Assembly (NCBI GenBank): GCA_025454915.1
Contig: JALONN010000002.1
Span: 124,001 to 188,000 of the forward strand
Length of the DNA: 64,000 nucleotides
Source of the DNA: Raineya sp.
GTDB lineage: Bacteria; Bacteroidota; Bacteroidia; Cytophagales; Thermonemataceae
Reading direction: 5' to 3'
Shown: positions 63,856 through 64,000 of the stretch, piece after piece
Numbering within the stretch: position 1 is the first letter of the stretch
How the letters are laid out: every line of letters starts with the position of its first letter
Program-made: the position numbers and the translations under genes
Notes under the pieces: generated by a model
What the model was told of the DNA's origin: nothing
Databases searched by the model: none
What the model saw: the letters and a program-made list of their open reading frames with translations, nothing else

Positions 63856-64000
63856 TAAGGTTTTTGGTTGTTTCCTTTGTTATTTTTACTATAAATTCCT
63901 GTAAACCAAAAGAATGTTTCAAAGAAACAGGTTCTGTAGAGAAAATAAAGAAAGAGACGGGATATTTTAAAGTTATACAAGTAGAAGATAATATTAATGT
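63852..64000 (+). CDS. N-terminal part of a lipoprotein, possibly with a GIN (DUF2807) domain
   Basis: The ATG at 63852 overlaps the previous stop (ATGA). The visible 49 codons give a lipoprotein signal (MIRFLVVSFVIFTINSC, Cys17), then KPKECFKETGSVEKIKKETG and YFKVIQVEDNIN at the window edge. A charged stretch followed by F..I.V.DNIN is how GIN/DUF2807 head domains begin. The frame is open to the end of the window. Confidence 0.6.
   Translation, partial: MIRFLVVSFVIFTINSCKPKECFKETGSVEKIKKETGYFKVIQVEDNIN

Overview
This is chromosomal DNA from a member of the Bacteroidota, most likely the Cytophagales lineage. The genus cannot be fixed from this window. It is AT-rich, with no rRNA, tRNA or CRISPR array. 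The lineage is supported by several things. There is a PorX-type response regulator of the type IX secretion system. There are BatA-like VWA, GSCFA, DUF4230 and GIN-domain lipoprotein genes, and many short lipoproteins and signal peptides ending in AQ/GQ. Several intergenic regions carry the Bacteroidota promoter signature TAnnTTTG (-7), sometimes with TTTG (-33). There are no gene-free stretches longer than about 300 bases.

Layout. Positions 1-4300 hold a FabH-like fragment, an NlpC/P60 hydrolase, TerD, a plug-only mini-protein, an orphan BatA-like protein and a secreted HExxH protein. Positions 4380-9740 hold an acetate kinase-PduL fusion, an HxlR regulator divergent from an NmrA-like reductase around a perfect 12-bp inverted repeat, a PhnD-like binding protein and an HTH regulator. 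Positions 9780-16110 hold a RecB/AddA-like helicase without its nuclease domain, an MFS exporter and a YfbK-like VWA protein. Positions 16129-19259 form an oxidative stress cassette: OxyR, exported catalase and exported ankyrin protein, with a textbook OxyR site. Positions 19240-24357 run leftward: GSCFA, a lysozyme-fold protein, a very acidic protein, REC-Crp regulator, histidine kinase and ABC ATPase. Positions 24421-36100 hold DUF4230, a coiled-coil lipoprotein, a lipoprotein-type subclass B1 metallo-beta-lactamase, NUDIX-purB, groES-groEL, a di-haem peroxidase, an ALDH7-like dehydrogenase, a CheY-like regulator and a lipoprotein/outer-membrane pair. Positions 36200-54250 hold leuS with an extra inserted domain, a glycosyltransferase, dtd, holA, an RND efflux pair, porX, htpG and a 758-residue Trp-rich TPR protein.

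Positions 54410-59315 are the most structured locus. A SAM-I riboswitch sits directly after a -7 promoter element, but the methionine synthase gene metH lies about 950 bp further on. In between are a DUF1653 gene and a REP-associated tyrosine transposase (RAYT). The RAYT has REP-like palindromes both in front of it and inside its reading frame. It is flanked by two near-identical 28-bp copies of the metH start region, which points to rearrangement of a SAM-controlled metH operon.

Positions 59320-64000 contain an unusual soluble AAA+ (ClpB/ClpX-like) ATPase fused to an FtsH-type M41 zinc peptidase. After it come a DUF72 protein, a small PD-(D/E)XK-like pair, a substrate-binding-protein homologue without a signal peptide, and the start of a lipoprotein. 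The AAA-M41 fusion, the LeuRS insertion and the SAM riboswitch/RAYT/metH arrangement are the best candidates for something not already well described.
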